Assembly: GCA_944472155.2 (NCBI GenBank)
Contig: OX235275.1
Span: 24,888,436 to 24,952,435, forward strand
Reading direction: 5' to 3'
Source of the DNA: Trichobilharzia szidati
Taxonomy: Eukaryota; Platyhelminthes; Trematoda; Strigeidida; Schistosomatidae
Length of the DNA stretch: 64,000 nt
This document shows, piece by piece, positions 32,720 to 43,759 of the stretch. The stretch's first letter is position 1. Each line of letters begins with the position of its first letter. The translations under genes and the position numbers were made by a program. Below the pieces are notes generated by a model. The model searched no databases and was not told the origin of the DNA. It was given only the letters and a program-made list of their open reading frames with translations.

Positions 32720-33480
32720 TTCGCTATGAAGTTCATGTGCGAAGAGAAACTCTAAAACAGAATTAATTGCCTTTCTAGATTTCCTACTCATAAGAAAATC
32801 AGATGGTAGTCTAAAGAGAAATTTGCATAGGATAAGCATATGGACAGGACAATATACACATTTGCATAGCTTCGTTCCTTTTTCCAGGACAAAAGAAATT
32901 TAATAAGGACCCTCAGTCACACGCGGTTAGAGCTATATGCTCAGAAGAGGTAGTTGAAGATGAACTTAAGGTTGATCGTATATGCCACCCTAATTGAAAA
33001 TAGCTATCCACAAAAGTTCATCAAAAAAACACATCACCAAGAAAGCAGAAAAGAGATATTTTCTTTCTGGAAATAAGAAGAAGTCTTTATGTAAACGCTT
33101 GCAATTCAAGGGTGACTTACCGAGTAAAAAACAATTACTAACAAGTCAAGAAAATCTATTCAAAAAAGCTTTAATACTGATAAACTTCACGTCATATTTT
33201 TTTCTACACGACCGATGGTGATTCCTCGACTGAAAGATGAAGTACCTAGACTAGTCACTTCCAATTCCATGTACCAATTCAACTGCGCTTGTGGTAGAGA
33301 GAGAGTTATATCGGCCGCTACTCTCGGAACTTGATTTTTCGTGCTTGAGAACATCTACCAGTTTGCTTAAGTGAAGGTGTAGTAAAAAACCATCAACAGC
33401 TCAATATTAGACCCCCTGGTGCTAACCGGCCACAAAGTCACTATCATCTACCATGTACCAATTAAATTGTCAAAAACATC
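32720..33480 (+). mobile_element. PLE relic (family C-like)
   Basis: Forward words in broken frames: MDRTIYT, then the RNLIRTLSHT block, ENSYPQKFIKK near 32995, and near 33270 the EN start CTNSTALVVEREL-like. It matches the PLE at 62600-63960, which helps place the LINE insertion there. Confidence 0.7.
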
Positions 33481-33509
33481 CAGCTACGGCATACGCCAAA
33501 CAGAAGAGA

Positions 33510-33690
33510 CACAGATCTTTCGTGTTGTGCTAGCTACTTTTGCCTCCTTCGTATTTTATTAGTTTATCTTCTTTTCGTGTCTCACACGCTGAATTATCTT
33601 CTCTTTTTTTAACGTCAAATCTGTCTCTCCTCTATTTGATATTTTTGTGTACCGATCGATGAACGTCTCTTTACATATTACTACTGATAA
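33510..33690 (+). repeat. Repeat R, copy 3 (internally deleted)
   Basis: The first 40 bp match the left end of copy 1 (GATCTTTCGTGTTGTGCT) and the rest match its right end (TCTTCTTTTCGTGTCTC, then GACGTCAA-like and ACAT-ATTACTACTGA). The middle of about 680 bp is missing. Confidence 0.6.
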
Positions 33691-33724
33691 ATCATGTCAG
33701 TAGCACACGCCACACTCCTACCTG

Positions 33725-33935
33725 ACTTGTTGAACCCTGCTGGTCACGAGACTACAGATCCTGGTGGGCAGGTTCCTGCTGAAGAGTCCCAGAGTAGGGC
33801 GAAACGTTTGTCCAGTACCCCCTAGTTTCTCAACGGTTTTCCAAACCGACGTCAACCAGTGACATATCAATCAACCTGCAACCACCATCAATCGAATCCA
33901 TGCAAACCAACCACCAACACTCAATATCACTGGCT
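33725..33935 (+). repeat. SINE1 fragment with hammerhead
   Basis: Hammerhead region near 33773-33815: CTGAAGA (33779-33785), GTCCC/GGGC, GAAAC. Stem III reads ACGTTTGT, no longer a palindrome. Tail ends CCATGCAAACCAACC. No clear head. Confidence 0.7.
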
Positions 33936-34005
33936 AACAGGTTGTTAGTGCTCGTATATAATCGACAAAAAATGTTAACAAAAGACATCAAGAACTGCAT
34001 TTCAC

Positions 34006-34258
34006 CTGCACAATCTTGCATGACAATATTGCAAAGTTAATCCACATAATTCACCAACTTGTGAATGATTGACTGTCGATGATGATAATTGACTATTTGT
34101 TACTGGTAAACCAAGAAATGTGCTCAATTTCATGGGTTTTTGACGTAAAGTGTTAAACATTGTTGTAGCTAAACATGTGACACCCAAATGATCAGCTATG
34201 CCTTCTTGACTTAGAGACGATGGATCCACTGTCGATTCATTTTGATTGATCCGTGTGT
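34006..34258 (-). CDS. Exon of a host gene (unknown domain)
   Basis: 253 bp on the minus strand, with acceptor TTTTTGTAG and donor CAG|GTGAAA. The frame is open: TRINQNESTVDPSSLSQEGI, then ADHLGVTCLATTMFNTLRQK, KLSTFLGLPVTNSQ, and VGELCGLTLQYCHARLC. It enters in phase 1 and leaves in phase 2; the exit fits 32204-32386. Ser/Thr-rich middle and a Cys cluster at the end. No TE match. The domain is not recognised. The 40584-40732 exon exits in phase 0, so an exon between them is needed if they belong to one gene. Confidence 0.6.
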
Positions 34259-34343
34259 CTACAAAAACATATTCAAATAACAATAATCATAATAATTCAG
34301 TATAGCAACAGTTGCGAAAAAAACCAATTTTCATAAAACTGCA

Positions 34344-35260
34344 GTTCCTCGGTAACAACATCAGTGAAATAATAACACAGCACCAGAAGAATGCAGTTAA
34401 AGGAGCTTATTACGCAGCAGAGGTAGGTTGTCTCTTCACAACCACCCCTATTCTATGTTCGAGAAATAAGGATAAACTGCCTTAATTTGCCTCTTCTATG
34501 TGTATCTACCTGTTTAACTGCAGCTGCGGAGCCAGCTACAACGGGCGTACAATTAAGCAGGTTCATCATCGTATTTCCGAACATCATCCAGCATGGTTAA
34601 GCAAGGGACAAACAAGATCTATTCGTAGCTCTATTTTAGCACACCTTGTAGATAGTGAGCATAAGGTTGACGTTAATACTGCACTTAAAATTATTTATCG
34701 CATTCCTACTTATCTTAATTTTGCTCTATGAGTTCGTCTTCTACATAAGACAGCTGAAGCAAAAGGAATCCACCCGAAGAAGAAGAAGCCAAACCTATGT
34801 GTTCAGAAGATATTTGTACAGCCACTTTCCTTACCTTGGCCATCGTTACATGATTGTATAAACCGGACTACTTTGCCCCCCTCTCCCCCTAAATCTTTAA
34901 AATTATAAAAATTATAATTGTCCAAATTATTTTATTTTTTCTGACTACTTCATCTTTAATTACGTGTTATCCTTTTAAAATTATTTATTCTTATAATCAC
35001 TTCATCCTTAGTTACAAATTATCACTGTCCAAATCGTTTTATTTTCTTTAACAATCTGTTACGTAATCAACTTGTGCACACGCGTATTCCTTAATTACTC
35101 ATCATTTTTTCCAAAATTATGCATTATGCAATCCACTTGTTGCAACCATTCCTACCTTTTAATTGTGTTATCATCCCAGTGACATGTTGACACTGACTAA
35201 TTATTGCTAACAAACATATCAGTGCCACTTGATTGGTAAATTGTTGTGTATTGTAATAAA
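34344..35260 (+). mobile_element. PLE family A2 copy (EN and 3' UTR)
   Basis: Forward frame 34498-34731: MCIYLFNCSCGASYNGRTIK (YNG at the YIG position), RISEHHPAWLSKG, then DVNTALKIIYRIPTYLNF and stop. The rest of the C-terminus follows in another frame. 34870-35260 is the 3' UTR shared with 7725-8039 and 55500-55930. Confidence 0.8.
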
Positions 35261-35819
35261 AATGCTATATTCATTATAATAAAGGTTTTTGTATTTCCCA
35301 ATGAATGAAAAACAAAACGATATTGTTTTTACTGACGTTTCGCTATTTAATGCTAATAGCTTTATCAAAGTATTATTAAACCGGAATTTACAAAATCTCA
35401 GCATATATATAACAAACAGTTAGGGGGTGAGAAAATAGACATAGGTCAAGTTAAAGGGACATATTGAAAGTAAAATTAGCGATGAAGATAACTATACCAA
35501 ATAACAAAAGTAATAGTATGTCTGTTATGATATCGAAAAAAAGAAAGAAAAGTTTACTAACTTGATCATCGTTCGTCTGTCTGGGGCATTTTTAGTTGTT
35601 AAGTTGGTCAATTGGTAAAGATAACAAAATCATCATGTGTAGATTGTTGGATTTGATAAGTGTATGAGATTATAAAAGCAGCGTGTGTTTACATAATGAA
35701 AGTGCTTATCACATTCGTGTTGGTTTTGTCACTTGATGGGGGGGAGGGAGGTGTTGTAACCAGGTCAGATTCTGTTTTAGTCCATCATTCCTATTCAGGC
35801 AATTTTGATTCCGCTTGAT
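35261..35819 (-). mobile_element. PLE family A terminal repeat and EN end
   Basis: In reverse: 35705-35819 encodes the EN end (NQNCLNRNDGLKQNLTWLQ), followed by the 3' UTR and terminal repeat with the GCTATT/AATAGC hairpin and GAAACGTC near 35335-35370. The junction with the A2 3' UTR at 35260 is abrupt, so one element sits in the end of the other. Confidence 0.75.
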
Positions 35820-36318
35820 NNNNNNNNNNNNNNNNNNNNNNNNNNNNNNNNNNNNNNNNNNNNNNNNNNNNNNNNNNNNNNNNNNNNNNNNNNNNNNNNN
35901 NNNNNNNNNNNNNNNNNNNNNNNNNNNNNNNNNNNNNNNNNNNNNNNNNNNNNNNNNNNNNNNNNNNNNNNNNNNNNNNNNNNNNNNNNNNNNNNNNNNN
36001 NNNNNNNNNNNNNNNNNNNNNNNNNNNNNNNNNNNNNNNNNNNNNNNNNNNNNNNNNNNNNNNNNNNNNNNNNNNNNNNNNNNNNNNNNNNNNNNNNNNN
36101 NNNNNNNNNNNNNNNNNNNNNNNNNNNNNNNNNNNNNNNNNNNNNNNNNNNNNNNNNNNNNNNNNNNNNNNNNNNNNNNNNNNNNNNNNNNNNNNNNNNN
36201 NNNNNNNNNNNNNNNNNNNNNNNNNNNNNNNNNNNNNNNNNNNNNNNNNNNNNNNNNNNNNNNNNNNNNNNNNNNNNNNNNNNNNNNNNNNNNNNNNNNN
36301 NNNNNNNNNNNNNNNNNN
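35820..36318. other. Assembly gap (499 N)
   Basis: Run of N. PLE-A lies on the left and an RTE-like LINE relic on the right. It lies between the 40 kb and 34 kb host exons and could hide a missing exon. Frames that cross it are artefacts. Confidence 0.99.
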
Positions 36319-36615
36319 CATTTGTGTTGAAAATTCGAATCCCCTTCTTCATGCTGAGTTAGTTCAGAATACCTGCCAACTGGTTTCAGATTGGTGAAGG
36401 CATATCTTGCCTTTACAATTCTGTTTGGTGTTGTCATCTTCAACCGTTCCGACTGCCTGTGGTTGAAACAATGTTTCCTGGCCAGATAAGTGAAGGAAGT
36501 GATTATTAGTGACGATTGTTTTTTTTGCTATTGTTGTTGGCCGATCAGGCATCTTCATCACCTCCGTCTTCGCCATGTCCACCTGAAGTCGTGTCTTCGA
36601 TGGCTGCTCCTTCAA
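36319..36615 (-). mobile_element. RTE-like LINE internal relic
   Basis: In reverse: MAKTEVMKMPDRPTT near the start, FLHLSGQETLFQPQ, and in the next frame RIVKARYAFTNLKPVGR, then FQHK at the gap. Same family as 27975-28335. Confidence 0.7.
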
Positions 36616-36619
36616 CCAG

Positions 36620-37560
36620 TTAGTTGTTAGTTTTCACCCGTGATGCCCCGAGTTTCTGTGACATTGAACAAGTAACCAGGCTGATATGATCTTAACATCG
36701 GATAGCTTACCGTTTCGCTCGTTCCGAGGTGACCTCATTAGCGGTGTAGTCGGATTTAACTAAGCTCACAGTAGCGAATCTTTTCAAATCATCCAATCAC
36801 GTGTTTAGAGCACTTTAGTACATGATTAACAATCCCTACTATTTGGTATGGATGGTATGCAGTTAACTACTCATTCCACTCAACTAATCAGTAGTATGTA
36901 ATCACATCCAAATATATTTGCTTTCTTAATTACCATTTGGGGATAAAAAAACAGATCAAAAATTATGATTTGAATAATTTCGATTCCTACAGTTAGCTGC
37001 AAAGTAATTTCACCTCAAGCTGAGTAAATAGCATACTGACACACAATTTGTGAGTTTCATTTAATCACCTTCAAAAAACCCATAAATAAACACTATTTGT
37101 ACCAATAAGCGATTAAAAGTGCAGTAATAACAAAAATGGCCAAAATGTTCGGATAACAAAACAGGGTGATGCAGATAGGAATTATAAAAAATCATGTAAG
37201 AACAACCGAAGTTGCAAAATACTATTGCAATTACTTGCCTTTGAAACACTGAATCTTTGGATATAATATTGTTTATCGACAATACTTATAACTATCTATT
37301 TGCCACTCTGTGCTTGTTTAACACTAACTAATGATGTCACTAATATCTTTAATTGTATATATTGATGGATTTACATGTTCAAGTTGGCTCAATTCAGTGA
37401 GTCTATGATTTTGGTATTATTTTGGTTAACTGCACTTGACTGTGATATTATTATTGTTGTTGTCACTTGTTACCCTTCTTGTTGTGAATTATTTCCATGT
37501 GCTGGTGTTGTTCTGATTGTCTTATTCCTTGTTTTCCTGGTTTTAAGGGGAGCAACCCAC
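36620..37560. other. Unassigned AT-rich DNA
   Basis: No gene or known repeat recognised. Hydrophobic reverse frames at 37061-37282 were considered and rejected as an exon. Confidence 0.45.
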
Positions 37561-37564
37561 AAGG

Positions 37565-37666
37565 TCGCTTCTCTCTAAACCATAATTTAATGTAACAATC
37601 CCCTTCTCAGGCGTGAGGCTAGCATCCCTACCCTGTAAACAAAGTTGCTACAGAAACTTCAGCACA
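37565..37666 (+). repeat. LINE 5' leader that matches the SINE2 body
   Basis: CGCTTCTCTCTAAACCATAA, then GGCGTGAGGCTAGCATCCCT, then GCTACAGAAACTTCAGC. The same words, in the same order, form the SINE2 body (TCTCTCTAAGCCAGAAAT, GGCATGAGGCTAGCAACCCC, GCTACAGAAACTCCAAGC). Confidence 0.65.
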
Positions 37667-38281
37667 ATGAATCTCCTTGCGCCAAAAGAAAAAGTTTGTG
37701 TGGGGACATGGAATGTTCACACCATGTACGAGTTTGGCAAAGCTGCCCAGATCGCAAACGAAATGAAAAGATACGGAATTCAAGTACTGGGGATATGTGA
37801 AAGCAGATGGAACGGGAATGGACTCACCAAATTGTCAACGGGAGAGTCAGTGATCTACTCCGGTCACCCAGAGGATAACCACATGCACATCGAGGGCGTG
37901 GCTATCATGATGTCACCAACGGTAACGAAGGCCCTCATGCAATGGGAGGCGATCTCGCCCAGGATAATGACCGCCAGATTCAACTCCAAAGGGAGGAAAG
38001 TGACAGTTATACAATGCTATGCACCCACAAACAACGCAGATCTCGAGAAGAAAGAAGAGTTTTACAGACAACTACAGGCAACAGTGGACAGTACTCCAGT
38101 TGGTGACATTAAAATACTTATGGGAGACATGAATGCCAAACTGGGACAGGACAACACAGGAAGGGAACTCATCATGGGTAGAGAAGCTCTCACAGAAATG
38201 AATGAAAATGGAGAACTCTTCGCCGACTTCTGCGCCTTCAATGAACTAGTGATTGGTGGCAGTGTATACAAACCGAAATAA
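37667..38281 (+). CDS. RTE-like LINE apurinic/apyrimidinic endonuclease domain (truncated)
   Basis: An open frame (204 codons from the Met at 37667; the frame is open from 37613). The APE-type endonuclease nicks the target DNA to prime reverse transcription. Motifs in order: VGTWNVHTM (Asn), GICESRWNG (catalytic Glu), YSGHPED, VAIMMSP, VTVIQCYAPTNN (Tyr), ILMGDMNAKLGQ (Asp and Asn). It ends at GGSVYKPK with TAA before the final S-D-H block and before any RT, so a deletion or nonsense change removed the rest. I prefer the Met at 37667 because the leader upstream matches SINE2 and looks non-coding. This is the only LINE 5' end in the window. Confidence 0.88.
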   Translation: MNLLAPKEKVCVGTWNVHTMYEFGKAAQIANEMKRYGIQVLGICESRWNGNGLTKLSTGESVIYSGHPEDNHMHIEGVAIMMSPTVTKALMQWEAISPRIMTARFNSKGRKVTVIQCYAPTNNADLEKKEEFYRQLQATVDSTPVGDIKILMGDMNAKLGQDNTGRELIMGREALTEMNENGELFADFCAFNELVIGGSVYKPK

Positions 38282-38289
38282 ACAGGGAG

Positions 38290-38433
38290 ATTGAATAAGA
38301 AAGGCAATAGGATAATCAGTGCTGATAAGATTGACATTTTATGATGACCGTGGTAGTGGTAATGGTTGGATGTATTTCTTTCTATGAATGTATAGTGTGG
38401 GCTTAAACTTTTGGATTGCTGGTGCCTTAGACC
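38290..38433. other. Unassigned linker
   Basis: Short stretch between the LINE and Merlin; no feature seen. Confidence 0.4.
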
Positions 38434-39497
38434 AAGTTAAACTTTAAGCACCACTAACTACCTACCAATCAGCGAATTACGTTGAATGGTCCAATGAGTT
38501 TCATCCATGTGAGTTGAAGATTCTATTCCGCTTGATTCGAGTTAAATGCCCTGCTCTAACACAGTTACGCTTGCAGTTTAGTAAGGATAAGGCTTCCCAG
38601 GATTGCTTGGATGTGAGGTTGATTAGAAGGGAAGGGGATTTGTTCATATGGATGTGTCATGAATATAAAAAGTTTTAGCAAGTCTAATGATGGATATGTC
38701 CATCGTTGTGCAGTGTCTGTTTGAGACAAGTTATTGTCAGGGAAGGTAAGCTGATGATTCTTATATTTCGTAGGACCATTTTTCGCCAGGTCTCGAATGT
38801 CCTTAAACCAGATTTTGTGTATCTGTAATTACTGGGTTTAAGAAAAACGGCCTGTAAGAGGTACAGCTGCTGGAAATGAAAATAGTTTCGTATCAACAGT
38901 TTAGCGGTACCAGCACTGCAGAGATATCGCGTCATTGAGGAGGAGGTGTCATCATACACGTGGATGAAACTGTCTTATTGAAGAAAAATACAACCATGTT
39001 CATGGACGAGCAAACAATGTTTGTCGACAGAAAAGCAGACAGAAAGTCAACTACTTTCATACCTATTATCACTCGACTTATTAAACAGGCATCTGTAATA
39101 CACACCAATGAGTGGAAAGGTTATAACTCCCTGTCATCCCTTGGGTATATTCACCACCGCTGAGTCAACGATTCTAGCGATTTTTTGGATCCTATTACAG
39201 AGACACACACCAGTTCTGTAGAAGCCTTTTGGTGAAGGTTGAAAAACATGATCAGAGCCATTAATAGATCTCATTAGGATGTCATTTATAGTTATTTAGA
39301 TGAATATATGTACAGACTGTGGTGTAACTTTTCAATTTATAGGCATTAAAGGCATTCTATGTAACATTTTTATATAGTTTTTATGCATTTTTTCCATAAA
39401 TATATGTATTTCATACCGAAAAATGCCTCCTTCATGTGATTGGTGCGTTCAAGGTCATTCGTTGATTGCTAGTTATTGGTGCTTAAAGTTTACTTTT
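38434..39497 (+). mobile_element. Merlin-type DNA transposon (decayed)
   Basis: Forward frame 38945-39163 reads VIIHVDETVLLKK (first catalytic Asp kept), then STTFIPIITRLIKQ and HTNEWKGYNSLSS (second catalytic position Asn in place of Asp), then SSVEAFW (third catalytic Glu region) at about 39205-39230 after frame breaks, and AINRSH. The N-terminal third is lost in stops. Candidate inverted ends: AAGTTAAACTTTAAGCACC (about 38434) and GGTGCTTAAAGTTTACTT (about 39478). I found no clear target duplication. Confidence 0.75.
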
Positions 39498-39499
39498 CC

Positions 39500-39780
39500 T
39501 GTGCTTCAACTATTTCGAGCCAGATGCCTTGATTTCACTCATTTTGCGAAAGAGGTTTGATTAAATCTCGTGTATAGGACTTTAAAAGACTTTCCGAAGG
39601 GAGCAGAATGTTCTGAATTCACTAGAGATGTTCTGTTACCGAAGTAAATATTCCTTTGCGTTCTATCCCTTTGCCAAGTATGCTGGATCGTGTTCTCGAG
39701 AGCATTTTACAAGCGCACACATGGTACGGACAATATACGCAATTCCACATGAACAAGTGGACTGATATATGCATTTTCAA
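39500..39780. other. Unassigned sequence
   Basis: No feature recognised. TTTACAAGCGCACACATGG and GACAATATACGC are PLE-like words (QYT block) in a decayed context. Confidence 0.35.
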
Positions 39781-39784
39781 GTAT

Positions 39785-40145
39785 TGAATTTGTAGGGATT
39801 TTCATTATGAGCTGACATCAGTTGGAGAACTATTGGAAAACCACCAGTGAGTTTCTTCCTAGGTTGAGACTCTTCACAGTATGCACACACCACCACAGGT
39901 CGAACCCAGGGCCTTCTGGTTACAAGACGAGCTATCTCGTGGACCATTAAGCCACTGGGACCTAATTCAGTGGTCAGCCTGTGAATTCTCGCTTCTACCA
40001 ATTCACAACATAGCCCGACCACTTCACAATGTCTTCTTCTATGAGTAACTGTCCTCACCTTCAACTCGTCGTACACTACTGGTCATGGATTCCCACTAGA
40101 ACCCCAGGTAAACTTCCTGATGAATAAGGCCAGTCACAAGTGAAT
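39785..40145 (-). repeat. SINE1 complete monomer
   Basis: In reverse: upstream body, head with GTCCCAGTGGCTTAATGG and CTGGGTTCGACC, hammerhead relic with damaged stem II (AAGAGTCTCAACCTAGG), tail ending GAAAATCCCTACAAA. The insertion starts and ends at the usual SINE1 points. Confidence 0.8.
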
Positions 40146-40149
40146 TGTA

Positions 40150-40583
40150 TATTTTCTTCCATGAAAAAATGTCACTTGTAGGCTGTCGGTGACAACGTAT
40201 ATTGTTTTCCTGATAGATTTTGAAAGCGATTTACAGGAGAATTTCCGCTTCAATATCATCAGCATCTTTTGCGTGGCGGCTTACACCTCTCCTCTATCTA
40301 CATTATTATGTTTTATCATCCAAACATCTTAGCTATTTTGCTGTTACCACACATTTAATCCTCTATTGCACAAAACAGTATCACTTTTCTCAGGAATTAT
40401 GATCACAAATATAAAAAGGGATCCATTTCATTGACTTCCCCACACATATTCGTGATTCACAAAAATGTGGGAATTTCCCAATATGTTTATATAAATATAA
40501 ATAAATATCAGTAGTATATTAAAATATAACCCAAAAAGTATATGATTTCATCCATTAATTTTCTGTTTTTCATTTCAACTTAC
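40150..40583. other. Intron-like AT-rich DNA
   Basis: No repeat recognised; it leads up to the splice donor at 40583-40578 (minus). Confidence 0.45.
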
Positions 40584-40732
40584 AAAAGTTCCATTTGTTG
40601 ATCGAATATCCAATGCCAATTCTAGTGGGAGATGTTGTAATTCTGAGGGTAATTTTTTAATTTTTGTCAGTATATATTGCTGAGTTAAATCCCAGGTTTG
40701 GCCAGGTTGTAGATTTAACTGGAATTGTATAT
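40584..40732 (-). CDS. Exon of a host gene, next after the CUB exon by phase
   Basis: 149 bp on the minus strand between a pyrimidine-rich acceptor ending ATTTCAG and a GTAAGT donor. Open: IQFQLNLQPGQTWDLTQQYI, then TKIKKLPSELQHLPLELALD and IRSTNGTF. It enters in phase 1, which fits the exit phase of 52191-52454 (join gives an Asp codon), and leaves in phase 0. The other two frames have stops. No TE match. The domain is not recognised. Confidence 0.6.
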
Positions 40733-40914
40733 CTGAAATGTTTTCGTTTTGGTGGGTGGGGGGAGGGGTAAAATAAGAAAAAGGTTTTAGTAATTAGCGA
40801 AAATGATCATTTATAAGATATTTGTAAGACGATAGAAAGTTCGAGAAAAGAATATTCTGTTTGATAATTTCACCGTATGGATCTACAATTATATATATAT
40901 ATGTATATATAGCT

Positions 40915-42170
40915 TCGATGCAAAGCTACCCTACTCACCGTCACAGAACAGACAGTGTGGATAGAATGGCAGTCAAACCTCAACCTCAACAAATTCATCG
41001 ACTTCGAAAAGGCCTTCAACACACAGCGTTGACATAGAAGTAATTTGAAAACATTCAACACTATGTGGTGCATTGCCCAAACCTTTATCGTCCTGATTTC
41101 ACAGCTGTATGACAATGCCACGTGTCAGGTGATCCGAAAGTGGAATACTCAGTGAGACGTTTGAAGTGAATACCGGAGTAAAACAAGGCTGCCTAGCTAT
41201 TATTATCACAGATGATATTCTTAAGAGCAGTTGTGGGGAGTGGGAACCGATAAGAAGAATCTAGAAGATCTGGATTTCATGCGTGGATGATTTATGTCTT
41301 ATGTCACACAAACTCGAAGACTTACAGGCGAAAACCAACAAACTAACTGAAGAAGCAACCAGCGAAGATAGGACTTAAGGTCAACATAGAGAAGACGGAG
41401 GTAGGTGGTAACGATGCCTGAGCAACCAGCAACAACAACAACTGCGACGACAACAATCAGCACTGATCACCATCAACTGGAGAGATTTGACAGAGGTCAT
41501 CACTTCTCTCATTTATCTAGCAAGTAAGCACTGTTTCAAAGACAGGCGATCGGAACGGATGAAGATGTTCACACCAGCCAGAGTGGATCGGAAAGACGAG
41601 ATACGCCTTCATCAACCTGAAATCAGTTTAGAAATCTTCTGAACCAACTCAGCATAAAGAACAAGATTCGAATTTTCAATACAAGTGTGAAGTCAGTCAG
41701 CTCATCTTTATGGGGCAGAAAAATGGCGAGCGCGTCAGAAAAATCATTTCCAACAGCCTACTACAAACTTTTCTCAACGACTACCCTCTTCGCTGGCTCC
41801 ATACTCAAAATCAAATGGCCAGCCGGCCAACCGAAAGGAATTATCACCAAGAAGCTCTGGCAAAAAGCCAACCAACAGCCAATTGCTCAGCAAATATGTT
41901 GAAGAAAATGGAGTCGGATTAGGTACACTCCAGTGAAGAGGCCGTCGAATGACATCACACACCAGTTTATCGCCCAAAAGGAATCAGATTAGGAAACGAT
42001 GAATTGTTCATGTTTCGGAGAGTGACATGAAGGAGATCGTATGATGAGGAGGAGATGAGAAATTATGGGTAATCATGAGCACAAATAGAGAAGACACCAG
42101 AAATCAGAAGCAAGTGGAGATATGTTGTTGAAACTCTGTGTTCTTTTCGGAACCCAAGGGAATAATAATA
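40915..42170 (+). mobile_element. RTE-like LINE relic (RT to 3' end)
   Basis: Broken forward frames: NKFIDFEKAFNT (RT motif A, with the catalytic Asp at the D-F-E-K-A-F block), then QLYDNATCQVI, VNTGVKQGCLA-like words, the YLGS region near 41505, IFNTSVKSVSSSLWG near 41680, the KPTNSQLLSKYVEENG tail near 41860, and a 3' end CTCTGTGTTCTTTTCGGAAC then AATAATAATAA at 42165. It spans more of the element than any other copy, but has many stops. Confidence 0.75.
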
Positions 42171-42174
42171 ATGT

Positions 42175-42960
42175 AATCATATTAAATATTATGGCTTTGA
42201 CGCATTTAACGATGTCCATCCTGAAATAAATTTTACTATCCAGAAAGAGACTGCAGTACATGATTCTTAGACGTCGTTGTGACCAGAAAGGAGGGTGGTA
42301 TAATAAGAAGTGTGTGTAGAAAACCTACATCAACTCGTCAGTGTACTCACTGCCTGAAGCCTCCTACCTCTCAAATGCAAACGCAATCAAATAAAGTACT
42401 TGATGCACAGAGAATAAGCAACCTGCTCTGATGAATGTCTTAATGAGGAGTTTAATATTATTAAACAGTTACTGAGCGAGAACGGTTACCCAGAGAAATT
42501 CGTCGATAAGAATATGAATCAGGAGTCATGGCAGGTCATAGTACCAACAGTTCTGATAAACTCCTTGTTCTTGAAAATTTAGTTCCTCGGTGATAATATC
42601 ACTGAGATATTAACATAACACCTAAAGAATACGGCAGCAGTAAGAGTATTTAATGTCACTAAAGTGTGCTGTCTCTTCGAAACCACCCAAATTTCACTCT
42701 CTGAGAATTAAAGATAAACTATCTTATTCCGCCTCTTCCAGTGCTACTGCTCCTGTGCAGCGAGCAAGTTAGTTACATAGGGTGTATAATTAGGCGTTTT
42801 TATCGTCGAATTTCCCAACACCATCTTGCATAGTGGTTAAGTAAGGTGCAGACAAAGTCCACTCATATTTCTATAATGCTTAATCTCATGGATACAGGAT
42901 ACAAAATTGGTCTTCACATAGCGGATTTCAAAGTTACCTACTATATACTTGTAACAACAG
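42175..42960 (+). mobile_element. PLE family A2-like relic
   Basis: Forward words in broken frames: ERISNLL, DECLNEEFNIIKQLL, ENGYPEKFVDKNMN at about 42480, NITEILT, and EN remnants near 42730-42800 (CAGCGAGCAAGTTAGTTACA is the S-Y-I-G site, now SYIGC-like). Heavily decayed; matches 2930-3130 at its 3' end. Confidence 0.65.
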
Positions 42961-43755
42961 AAGACAAGGGCCAGGCAACAGAACGTTTACTAAGGAAAAT
43001 CAACACCTATTTATAGATTTTGATGTACATTATTGTAGGTTAATGTTAGTAGAAAATACAGTCTGTTGATTGGTTGTTTCTCACAGAAAGTTAACCTTGC
43101 ATCTCTTGTGGCTGTGTCAGTTCATCTATATGTTAACTGTATCCGCCTGTCCATCTTGACCTTTGACCTCAATTACTGTCAACCAATTTGGCTAGCAACC
43201 ATCTGGAATATTCTATATATATATGTATATATATACTTATATACACATAACTGTAGTGTCGGAAGCGGAAATCATCGAAAAGAATATTCTCTGCTCAAAT
43301 TTCTATTTTTCTTCTTCACGTCAATGAATTTTTCTCTCCATATTTTCTTTATGTTAAATTTATGCTACTTAAAGGCCGATTGAGTAGTATAGTTTTTTTT
43401 ATTAGGTGGAAGATATTTGTAGCGGTGTCGGCATAACCATGCGACTGGATATTCTGTCTGCGATAATTTTCATCCCACGATGTAATTACATCTGATGAAT
43501 ATTTTCCTTTAAATTTTTCCTCGAACCCTATTCATCCTATGCACATTGACCTTGCTTTGCATACTTGCATGTTCTTGACTGTGAAACACATTGGTCAACA
43601 TAACTCAGATATTTATCTCACTGACTTGCCTTCTTCAAAGCGCTTTTGGACAGCGATTGAATCTGACACGGTGTTGCGACGATGATAATAGAGAATTTGA
43701 GTTCGTTCCCACTGTTACTTCAACGCTGGATAATATGAGACTGAAGTAACCTTTG
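42960..43755. other. Unassigned AT-rich DNA
   Basis: Includes an (AT)n run near 43216-43240. No gene or known repeat recognised. Confidence 0.4.
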
Positions 43756-43759
43756 TAAG

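Noticed and set aside
35709..36443. 244-residue open frame across the second gap
   Set aside because: It joins a LINE fragment to a PLE fragment through N; the two are unrelated elements.
37061..37282. Minus-strand exon encoding a membrane helix
   Set aside because: The strongly hydrophobic frame (FFIIPICITLFCYPNILAIF) has an in-frame TGA just upstream and no usable acceptor between the stop and the helix.
43216..43260. CRISPR-like or tandem regulatory repeat
   Set aside because: Simple AT microsatellites such as this are common in AT-rich genomes; no spaced repeats were seen anywhere in the window.
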